Part shown: in pieces, positions 1 to 6,462 of the stretch
Layout of the letters: each line of letters begins with the position of its first letter
Position numbering within the stretch: the stretch's first letter is position 1
Notes under the pieces: model-generated
What the model saw: only the letters and a program-made list of their open reading frames with translations
Told to the model about the DNA's origin: nothing
The model's database searches: none
Assembly (NCBI GenBank): GCA_018650745.1
Contig: JABIFK010000360.1
Span: 1 to 12,013, forward strand
Reading direction: 5' to 3'
Length of the DNA: 12,013 nucleotides
Source: Candidatus Latescibacterota bacterium
GTDB lineage: Bacteria; Latescibacterota; UBA2968
Translations under genes and position numbers: made by a program

Positions 1-312
1 CGTTAAATGTGCATAAATGACGCGACGGTCTTCTGGGCAACGACGCCGTTCGACCAAGTCGTGTTTTTCAAGGTTGTCAACGACAGTGGTAATGTTGCCA
101 CCACTTTTAAGTATTTTCTCACCAATTTGTCGTAAGCTCAATGGTCCAAGGTGGAGAAGTGCTTCGAGCACACCAAACTGACTGATGGTTAAGCCTTCGC
201 CTTGCAAGATGTTGGTTAGCCGAGCCGAAACAGATTCTGTTGCACGCATTAACTTGATAAAGGCATTCAGTGCGCGTGTTTCTGATTCGGTGCCTTTGTG
301 GTGTGTGGGCAT
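1..312 (-). CDS. MarR-family transcriptional regulator (3' end cut by window edge)
   Basis: A winged-helix DNA-binding regulator; 104 residues are visible out of the usual 140-150, because the gene runs off the left edge. The N-terminal helix (about residues 9-37) would build the dimer. The helix-turn-helix spans about residues 57-85, with SLRQIGEKILKSGGNITTVV as the positioning and recognition helices. The wing carries the MarR hallmark PEDRRV (about residues 93-98). ATG at 312 is the first start in frame with this homology; upstream there is only a weak GGTGA-like ribosome site. The single cysteine (C92) sits in the wing, not at the N-terminal OhrR sensor position, so an OhrR-type peroxide sensor is not supported. 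The effector is unknown. The palindrome at 384-403 makes autoregulation likely. Family call confident, target inferred. Confidence 0.9.
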   Translation of the reverse strand, partial: MPTHHKGTESETRALNAFIKLMRATESVSARLTNILQGEGLTISQFGVLEALLHLGPLSLRQIGEKILKSGGNITTVVDNLEKHDLVERRRCPEDRRVIYAHLT

Positions 313-383
313 AAATACGGTCACCAGTTAAAAAGTGCAAAACGAAGGACGAATGTGTCAGGCTGATATAATCGGCAATAAAT

Positions 384-414
384 ATAGTTTGATATCGAAC
401 TATTTAATATCAAA
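384..414. promoter_or_regulatory. Operator-like overlapping inverted repeats upstream of the MarR gene
   Basis: ATAGTTTGATATCGAACTAT at 384-403 is a 20-bp palindrome, with 18 of 20 positions symmetric around GATATC. It overlaps a second, looser inverted repeat, TTTGATAT (388-395) and ATATCAAA (407-414). It lies about 70-100 bp before the MarR start, in AT-rich DNA suited to a promoter. Short GATATC-centred palindromes are typical of MarR-dimer operators. Binding is inferred from symmetry and position; no clean -35/-10 pair was identified here. Confidence 0.55.
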
Positions 415-593
415 AATATATTTATTCTCTAGTGCTTTGTCAAGTGGCTTTTCAGGTTTTTTTGGAATAGGTTCATTCAGGTAGGATTATAAATTCTGAA
501 TTTTAAAGAGATGCTTGTTGGATGAATTTTTTTATAGGGTGTAACTGATTATTTTACAGGTATTAATTATTTTTTTGTGGTTTGCGTATTGTA

Positions 594-779
594 ATGATAA
601 ATGAATATTTTTGTAGACATTTTTGGTTTGGGGTGTGGCTGCTGGGAGTGGTTCCGTATACTTGTGTGATTGCTGACGAAGGCAATATTCGATATGCACG
701 CAAAGGAATAGGTGCTGACTTTAGTACTGCAATGGCACACCAATTGGCGTGGGTGCTGTCTGAAGGGCAAGAAAAGTAG
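594..779 (+). CDS. Doubtful small ORF, possibly a gene remnant
   Basis: An open frame of about 61 codons from ATG 594, in the 600-base gap between the MarR gene and the aldo/keto reductase. Residues 1-29 contain a hydrophobic run (FWFGVWLLGVVPYTCVI). Residues 30-61 (ADEGNIRYARKGIGADFST and following) look like ordinary soluble-protein sequence and resemble the tail of a larger enzyme more than a designed small protein. I do not recognise the family. No ribosome-binding site precedes the ATG. The frame ends about 50 bp before a strong double hairpin, which fits a decayed gene that kept its 3' end and terminator. It could equally be chance. Confidence 0.25.
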   Translation: MINEYFCRHFWFGVWLLGVVPYTCVIADEGNIRYARKGIGADFSTAMAHQLAWVLSEGQEK

Positions 780-827
780 GGACATTGTTTGGTGGCGTGA
801 GTTGGCATTCGATGATGGTATTGTTCC

Positions 828-900
828 TATTCAAAATTTACAAGTCTATTGTAAATTTTGAATATAAAAGGGTGAATACAACACGTATTCACCCTTTTAT
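828..900. terminator. Two abutting hairpins, bidirectional terminator
   Basis: Hairpin one has 14-bp perfect arms at 828-841 and 851-864 with a 9-base loop. Hairpin two has 16-bp perfect arms at 864-879 and 885-900 with a 5-base loop (AACAC). They share base 864. The second has a GGGTGAATAC core flanked by A and T runs on both sides, so it can end transcription in either direction. On the minus strand it lies 16 bases past the aldo/keto reductase stop; on the plus strand it follows the doubtful small ORF. Confidence 0.8.
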
Positions 901-916
901 TGATTGCTGTTTTGAG

Positions 917-1846
917 TTATTGATTGAGAATCCCGTCGATCTCTGTCATTTCTTCTTCTGTCAATTGCCAGCCCGAAGTTTTGGCATTGGCAGTAACTTG
1001 CTCGGGTTTGGTGGCCCCTGCTATCACAGAGCTTACGCATGGGTTGGTTAATAGCCACGCGAATGCCACGTCTAAGACGGTGTGGTCACGTTCTTTTGCG
1101 AATTTTTCAAGGTCTTCGAGGATATCGAAGTTTCTGTCTGAAAACATTCCGCGATCATTCTCTGATAAGCGCGCACCTTCTGGCACTGCTTCACCGCGAC
1201 GGTATTTGCCCGTTAAGAATCCATTGGCCAGTGGAAAGTAAGGTAAAATACCGATACCATAGGTTTTGCAAAATGGCACGAGTTCTTTTTCGATCTCGCG
1301 ATTGAACATATTGTAATGCGGTTGTACGGTTGAGAAGGGCACCAGGTTTCTTGTGCGTGAGGTCCAAAGGGCTTCACAGATTTGCCACGATTGGTAGTTG
1401 GAGCAGCCAATGTAGCGTACTTTACCTTGAGAAACGAGTTGGTCGAGTGTTTCTAAGGTTTCTTCTATGGGTGTATTTGGGTCCGCGCGGTGAATTTGGT
1501 AGAGATCGACATAATCTGTTTGCAAACGTTTGAGGCTGTTTTCGATTTCTGTGAGAATGTGTTGGCGTGATGCGCCGCTTTGGTTTACTTCGTCTCCCAT
1601 TTTCATGGCGACTTTGGTGGCAAGAACGTATTGATCGCGTTTGCCTTTGATGGCTTGACCAATATAAGTCTCTGATAAACCGCCGCTGTAGACATTGGCT
1701 GTATCTATAAATGTGACGCCATCTTCAAGCGCCTGATCCATAACTTTGGCTGTGCCTGCTGCATCTACGCGTCGGCCAAAATTGTTGGTGCCCAAGCCAA
1801 TTTCAGAGATTTGTAAACCCGAGTTGCCAAGGTATCGATATTCCAT
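917..1846 (-). CDS. Aldo/keto reductase
   Basis: A 309-residue cytosolic TIM-barrel NADPH-dependent oxidoreductase of the aldo/keto reductase superfamily, at the usual family length. The catalytic tetrad is complete: D48 (FIDTANVY), Y53, K78 (ATKVA) and H119 (YQIHR). The N-terminal LGNSGLQISEIGLGTNNFG and the C-terminal cofactor segment (SSVIAGATKPEQV, about residues 273-285) are typical of the YajO/general-stress-protein-like branch. Such enzymes reduce aldehydes, ketones or sugars; the substrate cannot be read from sequence. An AGGA precedes the ATG by about 10 bases. The gene lies 35 bp downstream of the cupin on the same strand and shares its promoter. A hairpin terminator follows the stop. 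Confidence 0.93.
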   Translation of the reverse strand: MEYRYLGNSGLQISEIGLGTNNFGRRVDAAGTAKVMDQALEDGVTFIDTANVYSGGLSETYIGQAIKGKRDQYVLATKVAMKMGDEVNQSGASRQHILTEIENSLKRLQTDYVDLYQIHRADPNTPIEETLETLDQLVSQGKVRYIGCSNYQSWQICEALWTSRTRNLVPFSTVQPHYNMFNREIEKELVPFCKTYGIGILPYFPLANGFLTGKYRRGEAVPEGARLSENDRGMFSDRNFDILEDLEKFAKERDHTVLDVAFAWLLTNPCVSSVIAGATKPEQVTANAKTSGWQLTEEEMTEIDGILNQ

Positions 1847-1881
1847 AGAAGTTGTGTCCTATTATGAAAGTGTAAGTCTTG

Positions 1882-2241
1882 CTATTTGTCTTCGGATGGA
1901 ATGTAACGATTGGCCAGTTCGACGTAATCTTCGCGAATGGGTGAGAAGATGTCCAGAGCCACACAGGGGCCATCAATGGCTTCTGCACGGTGAGGCACGT
2001 TGCCGGGAATGATGAATGATTCACCCGGTTCGACAATACGCGATTCTCCGTCAATGGTAAATTTCATTTTTCCTTCTAACATCACACCGCCTTGCTCGTG
2101 GGGGTGGTTGTGCATAGGTACAACAGCACCTTCATCAAATTCTACACGCGAGAGCATGAGGTTTTTGCCGTAGGGTGTGCGAATGCGAATACCAGGGGCG
2201 ACTTCGTTTGGCGGGATGCTGTCCCAGTCGATGAATGACAT
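1882..2241 (-). CDS. Single-domain cupin protein
   Basis: A 119-residue cupin_2-type small beta-barrel. Motif 1 is PMHNHPHEQGGVMLEG, placing metal ligands at H44, H46 and Q50. Motif 2 is PGESFIIPGNVPHRAEAI with the last ligand H84. The metal site looks intact. Single-domain cupins of this length may be sugar or small-acid isomerases, dioxygenases or ligand-binding proteins; the exact role is unknown. The start is well supported by AAAGGAAT 5-13 bases before the ATG. It is the first gene of a two-gene operon with the downstream aldo/keto reductase, transcribed divergently from the DsbA-like gene. Confidence 0.88.
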   Translation of the reverse strand: MSFIDWDSIPPNEVAPGIRIRTPYGKNLMLSRVEFDEGAVVPMHNHPHEQGGVMLEGKMKFTIDGESRIVEPGESFIIPGNVPHRAEAIDGPCVALDIFSPIREDYVELANRYIPSEDK

Positions 2242-2328
2242 ATCTATTCCTTTCAGTGGTATCAGGTGTGATCGCTTCGGGTTCTGTTTTCGGTCTGAAA
2301 ATGTAAGTGCTTGCGAAAGTTATTGTTT

Positions 2329-2356
2329 TTTATATGTTGGGCAAGAGAAAAGCCAA
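2329..2356 (-). promoter_or_regulatory. Putative sigma70 promoter of the cupin-reductase operon
   Basis: On the minus strand TTGGCT (2351-2356) and TATAAA (2329-2334) are separated by 16 bp, giving a start near 2322 and a leader of about 80 bases. It sits in the 135-bp divergent gap shared with the DsbA-like gene. A convincing promoter for the plus-strand gene was not found, although its ribosome site is clear. Confidence 0.5.
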
Positions 2357-2376
2357 CAGGATAGAAAGGAATATCT

Positions 2377-2991
2377 ATGAAAACGTTGTATTATGTAGCA
2401 GATCCGATGTGTTCTTGGTGTTGGGGGTTTCAACCTATTTTGACGCAAGTGAAGGCCGCATTGCCAAATGAAGTGCCATTGGTCTATGTGATGGGTGGAT
2501 TGGCACGCGATTCAGATGAACCGATGCCAGAGGAAATACAGGCCTATGTCAAAGGTGCTTGGCGTCAGGTAACGGCAGAAACGAGCGCGTCTTTTAATTT
2601 TGACTTTTGGGAAGTGTGTCAACCCAGGCGTTCAACTTATCCCTCTTGCCGTGCGTTTTATGCCGCCAAAGCACAATGTGAAGATTCGGGTGTTTTGATG
2701 TTTGAGGCGATTCAACGGGCTTATTATCAGGAGGCGCGCAATCCATCTGATACAGAGACCTTGATTGCTGTGGCAGGTGAGATTGGTTTGGACGTAGACC
2801 GATTTGAAGTGGATTTGAAATCGGAAGTGATTGAAAAAGAAATGCAAGATGGGTTTCAGCTTCGCAGATCTTTAAATGCCAATGAATTTCCGAGTTTGGT
2901 GATGCAGAATGAGAATGCTGTAAGTTTTTTGGTACGAGGATATGATGCTGCGGATGCGGTATTGGAGAGGTTGAAGAATGCGTTGGTATGA
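2377..2991 (+). CDS. DsbA/FrnE-like thioredoxin-fold protein
   Basis: A 204-residue DsbA-family protein of the 'predicted protein-disulfide isomerase' branch related to FrnE. The N-terminal strand leads into DPMCSWCWGF with the redox pair C12-x-x-C15. A helical insertion fills about residues 50-165, and the thioredoxin-fold cis-proline is P172 (EFPSLVM). There is no signal peptide, so it should act in the cytoplasm, in thiol-disulfide exchange or the oxidative stress response rather than periplasmic folding. The start is supported by GAAAGGAA about 6 bases before the ATG. It is divergent from the cupin and aldo/keto reductase, which suggests a small redox or stress locus. A terminator follows at 3034. 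Additional cysteines at 81, 91 and 101 are unassigned. Confidence 0.9.
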   Translation: MKTLYYVADPMCSWCWGFQPILTQVKAALPNEVPLVYVMGGLARDSDEPMPEEIQAYVKGAWRQVTAETSASFNFDFWEVCQPRRSTYPSCRAFYAAKAQCEDSGVLMFEAIQRAYYQEARNPSDTETLIAVAGEIGLDVDRFEVDLKSEVIEKEMQDGFQLRRSLNANEFPSLVMQNENAVSFLVRGYDAADAVLERLKNALV

Positions 2992-3033
2992 GGTTTACAG
3001 ACCCGTGTGAGCCAGTTTGTGGCACTGAAAATG

Positions 3034-3065
3034 ATGGCGTCGGATTTATATCGACGCTATTTTTT
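3034..3065 (+). terminator. Intrinsic terminator after the DsbA-like gene
   Basis: A 9-bp stem with one G-T pair, ATGGCGTCG (3034-3042) and CGACGCTAT (3052-3060), has a 9-base loop and is followed by TTTTT. The T-run overlaps the stop codon of the convergent Uma2 gene. Confidence 0.75.
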
Positions 3066-3672
3066 ATTGCCAAATTTTCTGAAGATTTAAAACAAAACCA
3101 GGTAGGGTAGGATCGCCTGAGATTGTTTCTGGTTCATCTGAATAGATAACAGCTTCATGTGGTTGGTAGATATAGATGTTTTTGTCTAATGGATCGATGA
3201 GCCAACCGAGCTGTGCGCCATTGTCGAGATATTCTTGCATTTTATCTTTTAATGTGGATAAGCTGTCTGAGGGTGAACGAAGTTCCGCCACAAAGTCAGG
3301 GCACAAAGGTGGAAAGACGTTGCGTTCTGCTTCGGTGAGTGCATCCCACCTTTCATTGCGCACCCACGAAAGGTCTGGCGCGCGTTCGGCACCGTTGGGC
3401 AATATAAAGCCAGTAGAGGAATCAAAACCAACACCTTCTGAAAAAGTCTCAAGCCAAAGGCCGAATTGATACGTTAAATTGAAATTTCGACGTCCCGTGT
3501 TTCCTCCTGTTGGTGACATAATGATGAGGTCTCCTTCACTTGTACGCTCAATTCTCAACTCTGGGTTGGCTTGGCAAAAGTCAAAAAAGTCTTGATCACT
3601 CAAGCGCTGCATTGGTTTTCCGAAATGGAGCGTCAGGTTTTTTTCTATATCTAATGTGTTGGTTGCACTCAT
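3064..3672 (-). CDS. Uma2-family (DUF820) putative endonuclease
   Basis: A 202-residue member of the Uma2 family, which carries the PD-(D/E)XK restriction-endonuclease fold. The usual landmarks are present in order: IMSPTGGNTGRRNFNL (about residues 51-66), APDLSWV with the active-site Asp D100, CPDFVAELRSPSDS with E130, then K144 in the LKDKMQEYLDNGAQLGWLIDP helix and strand. The biological target of these proteins is not settled; they are strongly multiplied in cyanobacteria and several uncultured phyla. I start at ATG 3672 because GGAG lies about 8 bases before it; the frame stays open upstream to 3714 without a ribosome site. It has its own upstream promoter and no partner gene. Confidence 0.88.
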   Translation of the reverse strand: MSATNTLDIEKNLTLHFGKPMQRLSDQDFFDFCQANPELRIERTSEGDLIIMSPTGGNTGRRNFNLTYQFGLWLETFSEGVGFDSSTGFILPNGAERAPDLSWVRNERWDALTEAERNVFPPLCPDFVAELRSPSDSLSTLKDKMQEYLDNGAQLGWLIDPLDKNIYIYQPHEAVIYSDEPETISGDPTLPGFVLNLQKIWQ

Positions 3673-3768
3673 GATTATGACTCCTACAAAATGAATCAGT
3701 GACACTACGCGCACCTGCAGATAAATAACGTCTTAAGCTCTGCCTGTGCGTCTATTTGCACTTTTATA

Positions 3769-3797
3769 GATATAGCTTAATTTTTCGTTTTGTGCAA
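3769..3797 (-). promoter_or_regulatory. Putative sigma70 promoter of the Uma2 gene
   Basis: On the minus strand TTGCAC (3792-3797) and TATATC (3769-3774) have a 17-bp spacer, giving a leader of about 90 bases before the ATG at 3672. It begins just past the stop codon of the acylase gene, so the Uma2 gene can be transcribed on its own. Confidence 0.5.
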
Positions 3798-3801
3798 GGT
3801 G

Positions 3802-5838
3802 TTAGGGTGTTTCTAAGGTATGTTGTAGCGTGAGGCGTTTGGGAGAGATGCCAAACTGAGTGGGTTTCAGTCGCCCTTGTGAAAAGAGGGTGTGTGCTTG
3901 GTCTGTTAGGTGAGATGATTTCGGATTGTCACTTTGACCAAAAGGTAGTACTGAGTGTGATTCAATGTTCTTGGGGCCATTAAAACACATCAGGATTGTT
4001 TGAGATGGGCCAGAGATACCGTCGCGTGTGTGTTCTTTTTGTTGACTTTGAATGGCGCGCAGTCCAAAGGGGCCGCTCACCAACGGCCAAGATTGGTCTC
4101 CTTGACGTAGGCGGTGTATTTCTTTCCAGTAGACATTGATGCGACCGTACGTGTTTTCGAAATGGCGAACGGTTTCTGAAAAGGTTTCTCGAAGGTTTTT
4201 TGCTGTTGATTTGCCCAATGGTTGTGCGGCCAAAATTTGTGAGGTATGAATCTTATTTCCTGCTGCACGTATGCGTGATTGCCATTCTGTATAGAGTGTG
4301 ATACCCGTCGATTCTATATCTGCACGTCCGTTCCACTTGTTGAGAACTTTAAGCGCTTTTGTATGCATAAATTTTGAATCTTGGGTTGCTGCAATATTAA
4401 GTGCACGAATCCAGCGTTCAGAGTGAATGGTATAGGTATCTTGCGAATAGCTGATGGCTTCTGAGGCCGTAAGGCGTGTGTTGGAAGATAATAGGGTGCG
4501 TGAGCGAAAGGAGCGAGCGGATTCATTGGGAGGGGAATAACCCGACATATAAGCAGGGTGAAGCAGAGAGGTGAGTGTAATACCACGGCTTATTCTGTCG
4601 GTTGAAGCATCGCAATCTTGCAACCACTCGGCGTCGGGGTTGATGATTTGCGGTAAGTCTTCTTGGTCGTGGAACCCTTGCCAGTCGGTTTCTGATGTAT
4701 TGCCCGATACAGGGCGATTCCACGTTTGGAACTCTGATCGAATGGGAATACGGCCGGCTATGAAGTAGGCAATGTTGCCATACACATCGCCGTAGACAAT
4801 GCGCTGAGGAGGGAAATGATTTTGTTTGAGCGCATTGTAAAAGGACTTTTGGTCTTTTGCCGTCATAAGGCGATAGGATTGTTCTATTTGTTGAATGTCA
4901 TTGGCAAGCGACAAATGATAGGCATAGGCGCGCTTGCCTTCTCTGTGGATAATCGGGCCGTGATGTGTGCGTTGATAAAGGCGAGTTTGATACGTGATTT
5001 TATCGCCTATCTTCACTGCAATGGTTGTTGAATCCACATGGATGGGGCGCCATTTTTGGTCATATTTGTATCGGTTGGCAATTGGAGAGTCGAGTGTGAT
5101 TTCGTAGACATCGGCCCCATCGGCACCACCAGGAAGTGTTGACCAACCCAAGGTTTGGTTGTGGCCCATCTTGAAGACAGGCAAACCAAGTGTGGCAAAT
5201 CCAAACGCGTTGAGGGTGCGACCATGAAGATGTGCCTCATAGGGGCGAAACGTGTCTTGGAAGGTGCCAAAAGGGTCTGCGCAAAGGAGAACGGCATCTT
5301 CTGCTGAGTGTTTTGCCGAGACCACCCATTGGTTGCCGGTGTTGTAAGACAAGGGTTTGCCCGTATATTCACTGTTGGCCTGTTGCAAGAGGACTTGGTT
5401 TGTGAGGTAATGGCTCAGGGCAACCACGTCTTGGGGATGAGGTTTACTTGCCCAGTTTGGCACCCGTTGCGGATTGTTCTGCATAAAATCGTGGATGCCT
5501 TGGACGAATCTTTCGATGTAGATGCGTATATCGGGTGCGATTTCTGTATAATTTTTCTCTGCAAGGGTTTGATGCTGCCAGATCTTTTGTTGGAAGTCAA
5601 GGTCGAGATAATCTTCTCCAAATGCCTCAGCCATTGTGCCTGTGGCCAAGCGATAATTTTTCAAAAGTGCTTCCAAGCGATCTTCGGCTTGGGCATATCC
5701 AAACCCATACATGACATCTTCTGGTGTTTGGGCATATATATGCGGAACACCCCACGCATCGCGATAGATTTTAACCTCTGCAAATGCGGGTTGATGGATA
5801 AAGAGTAAGATGAGAGCGATTTTATATAACATAGACAT
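3802..5838 (-). CDS. Penicillin-acylase-family secreted protein, probable pseudoenzyme
   Basis: A 678-residue protein with a Sec signal peptide (hydrophobic core about residues 5-18, AFA/EV cleavage after residue 20), so it is exported. Family landmarks run from IYRDAWGVPHIYA (24-36) and GFGYAQAEDR (45-54) through the alpha/beta junction TGNQWVVSAKHSAEDA (167-182), ADPF, MGHNQTLGWS (224-233) and YGDVYGNIAYF (349-359) to the tail FGQSDNPKSSHLTDQA (633-648). In active Ntn-hydrolases of this family a Ser immediately before N-x-W starts the beta chain and acts as the nucleophile; here that residue is Gly168 (codon GGC at 5335-5337). The Asn-rich oxyanion-hole segment reads LQDCDAST (406-413) instead of the usual N-x-N-N type. 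The frame is long and uninterrupted. Autocleavage and amide hydrolysis are therefore doubtful, and a binding role is possible. No strong ribosome site precedes the ATG; M3 is an alternative start. Confidence 0.88.
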   Translation of the reverse strand: MSMLYKIALILLFIHQPAFAEVKIYRDAWGVPHIYAQTPEDVMYGFGYAQAEDRLEALLKNYRLATGTMAEAFGEDYLDLDFQQKIWQHQTLAEKNYTEIAPDIRIYIERFVQGIHDFMQNNPQRVPNWASKPHPQDVVALSHYLTNQVLLQQANSEYTGKPLSYNTGNQWVVSAKHSAEDAVLLCADPFGTFQDTFRPYEAHLHGRTLNAFGFATLGLPVFKMGHNQTLGWSTLPGGADGADVYEITLDSPIANRYKYDQKWRPIHVDSTTIAVKIGDKITYQTRLYQRTHHGPIIHREGKRAYAYHLSLANDIQQIEQSYRLMTAKDQKSFYNALKQNHFPPQRIVYGDVYGNIAYFIAGRIPIRSEFQTWNRPVSGNTSETDWQGFHDQEDLPQIINPDAEWLQDCDASTDRISRGITLTSLLHPAYMSGYSPPNESARSFRSRTLLSSNTRLTASEAISYSQDTYTIHSERWIRALNIAATQDSKFMHTKALKVLNKWNGRADIESTGITLYTEWQSRIRAAGNKIHTSQILAAQPLGKSTAKNLRETFSETVRHFENTYGRINVYWKEIHRLRQGDQSWPLVSGPFGLRAIQSQQKEHTRDGISGPSQTILMCFNGPKNIESHSVLPFGQSDNPKSSHLTDQAHTLFSQGRLKPTQFGISPKRLTLQHTLETP

Positions 5839-5848
5839 TTTAACTGGC

Positions 5849-5877
5849 TTGACAGGTTGGAAGAACTTTTATAATTA
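5849..5877 (+). promoter_or_regulatory. Putative promoter toward the DUF1844-lptE unit
   Basis: TTGACA at 5849-5854 matches the -35 consensus exactly. A TATAAT lies at 5870-5875 with a short 15-bp spacer, and the overlapping TAATTA at 5872-5877 gives 17 bp. Transcription would start near 5882 and give a leader of about 155 bases before the DUF1844 gene. The same DNA is the upstream region of the divergent acylase gene. Confidence 0.5.
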
Positions 5878-5881
5878 TTGT

Positions 5882-5983
5882 ATGGAAAGACAAGAACGTG
5901 TGGTTCTACATCGCGAGAACCAAGAGCTTCGAATGGGCCGTTTTGCGGACAGATCATCTCTTGGCGTTATTGTTTCTTTCTAA
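5882..5983 (+). CDS. Candidate leaderless 33-codon ORF
   Basis: The ATG at 5882 sits 7 bases after the TATAAT, where transcription would be expected to begin, so the message would be leaderless. The frame encodes MERQERVVLHRENQELRMGR and 13 further residues (charged, Arg-rich) and stops with TAA at 5981. There is no homologue I recognise and no ribosome-binding site. It could be a leader peptide, or it could be chance. It contains the AGAAC/GTTCT repeats noted separately. Confidence 0.15.
   Translation: MERQERVVLHRENQELRMGRFADRSSLGVIVSF
5893..5922. promoter_or_regulatory. Three alternating half-sites between divergent genes
   Basis: AGAAC (5893-5897), GTTCT (5903-5907) and AGAAC (5916-5920) alternate in orientation. 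The outer pair extends to TGGTTCT (5901-5907) and AGAACCA (5916-5922), a 7-bp inverted repeat with an 8-base spacer. They lie just downstream of the likely transcription start of the plus-strand unit. The arrangement fits a repressor operator, but no regulator is identified. Confidence 0.35.
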
Positions 5984-6039
5984 TTTTAAGTCCGTTCACA
6001 CTTTGAGGCGAGAAAAAACAAACCAAAGGAGATTTTATT

Positions 6040-6462
6040 ATGGCTGACACGTCTGATGATCAACAAAATGAATTCCTGTTTATGCAGGTGGTAATGATGT
6101 TTCAGGGCATGGCCATGCAGAATTTGGGTAAGGTGATGAATCCTGTTACAAATCAGGTAGATCGCAATTTGGATCAGGCCAAAAATATGATTGACCTGTT
6201 GGGCATGTTAGATGCCAAAACAGAGGGCAACTTGAATGATAATGAGAAGAATTTGTTGACGCATTCTTTATATGAGTTGCGGATGAATTATGTAGATGAA
6301 ATTAAAAAAGCAGATGCCCCCGCAGCAGATGCTGCGGCAAACGAAGACGATGCTGTTGCGGGTGAAGCGTCAGAACCGTCTTCTGAGGCAAATTCTGAAG
6401 CAAGCGATACACCTGAACAATCAACAGAAGAAAATACAGGTGCGTCTGAGGAAAAGAGTTGA
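6040..6462 (+). CDS. DUF1844-domain protein
   Basis: A 140-residue cytoplasmic protein. Residues 10-88 form the DUF1844 domain: FLFMQVVMMFQGMAMQNLGK, then NPVTNQVDRNLDQAKNMIDLLGMLDAKTEGNLNDNEKNLL, ending LYELRMNYVDE. Its function is unknown across bacteria; it is mostly helical. The tail (about 90-140) is low-complexity Ala, Glu, Ser and Asp, acidic and probably disordered, which is common in this family. An excellent ribosome site AAAGGAG (6025-6031) sets the start. The gene is coupled to the following lipoprotein gene through TGATG. Confidence 0.93.
   Translation: MADTSDDQQNEFLFMQVVMMFQGMAMQNLGKVMNPVTNQVDRNLDQAKNMIDLLGMLDAKTEGNLNDNEKNLLTHSLYELRMNYVDEIKKADAPAADAAANEDDAVAGEASEPSSEANSEASDTPEQSTEENTGASEEKS

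Noticed and set aside
2594..3073. 159-codon minus-strand frame opposite the DsbA-like gene
   Set aside because: It is the antisense shadow of a well-supported gene and has no recognisable domain or ribosome site.
3064..3672. Uma2 gene as part of a defence or restriction system
   Set aside because: No methylase, toxin, antitoxin or other partner gene is adjacent; it is flanked by an acylase homologue and a thiol protein.
3673..3714. Longer start for the Uma2 protein at 3714
   Set aside because: No ribosome site, while ATG 3672 has GGAG at proper spacing and matches the family's usual beginning.
5308..5808. 166-codon plus-strand frame opposite the acylase gene
   Set aside because: Antisense shadow of the signal-peptide-bearing acylase homologue; its composition simply mirrors that gene.
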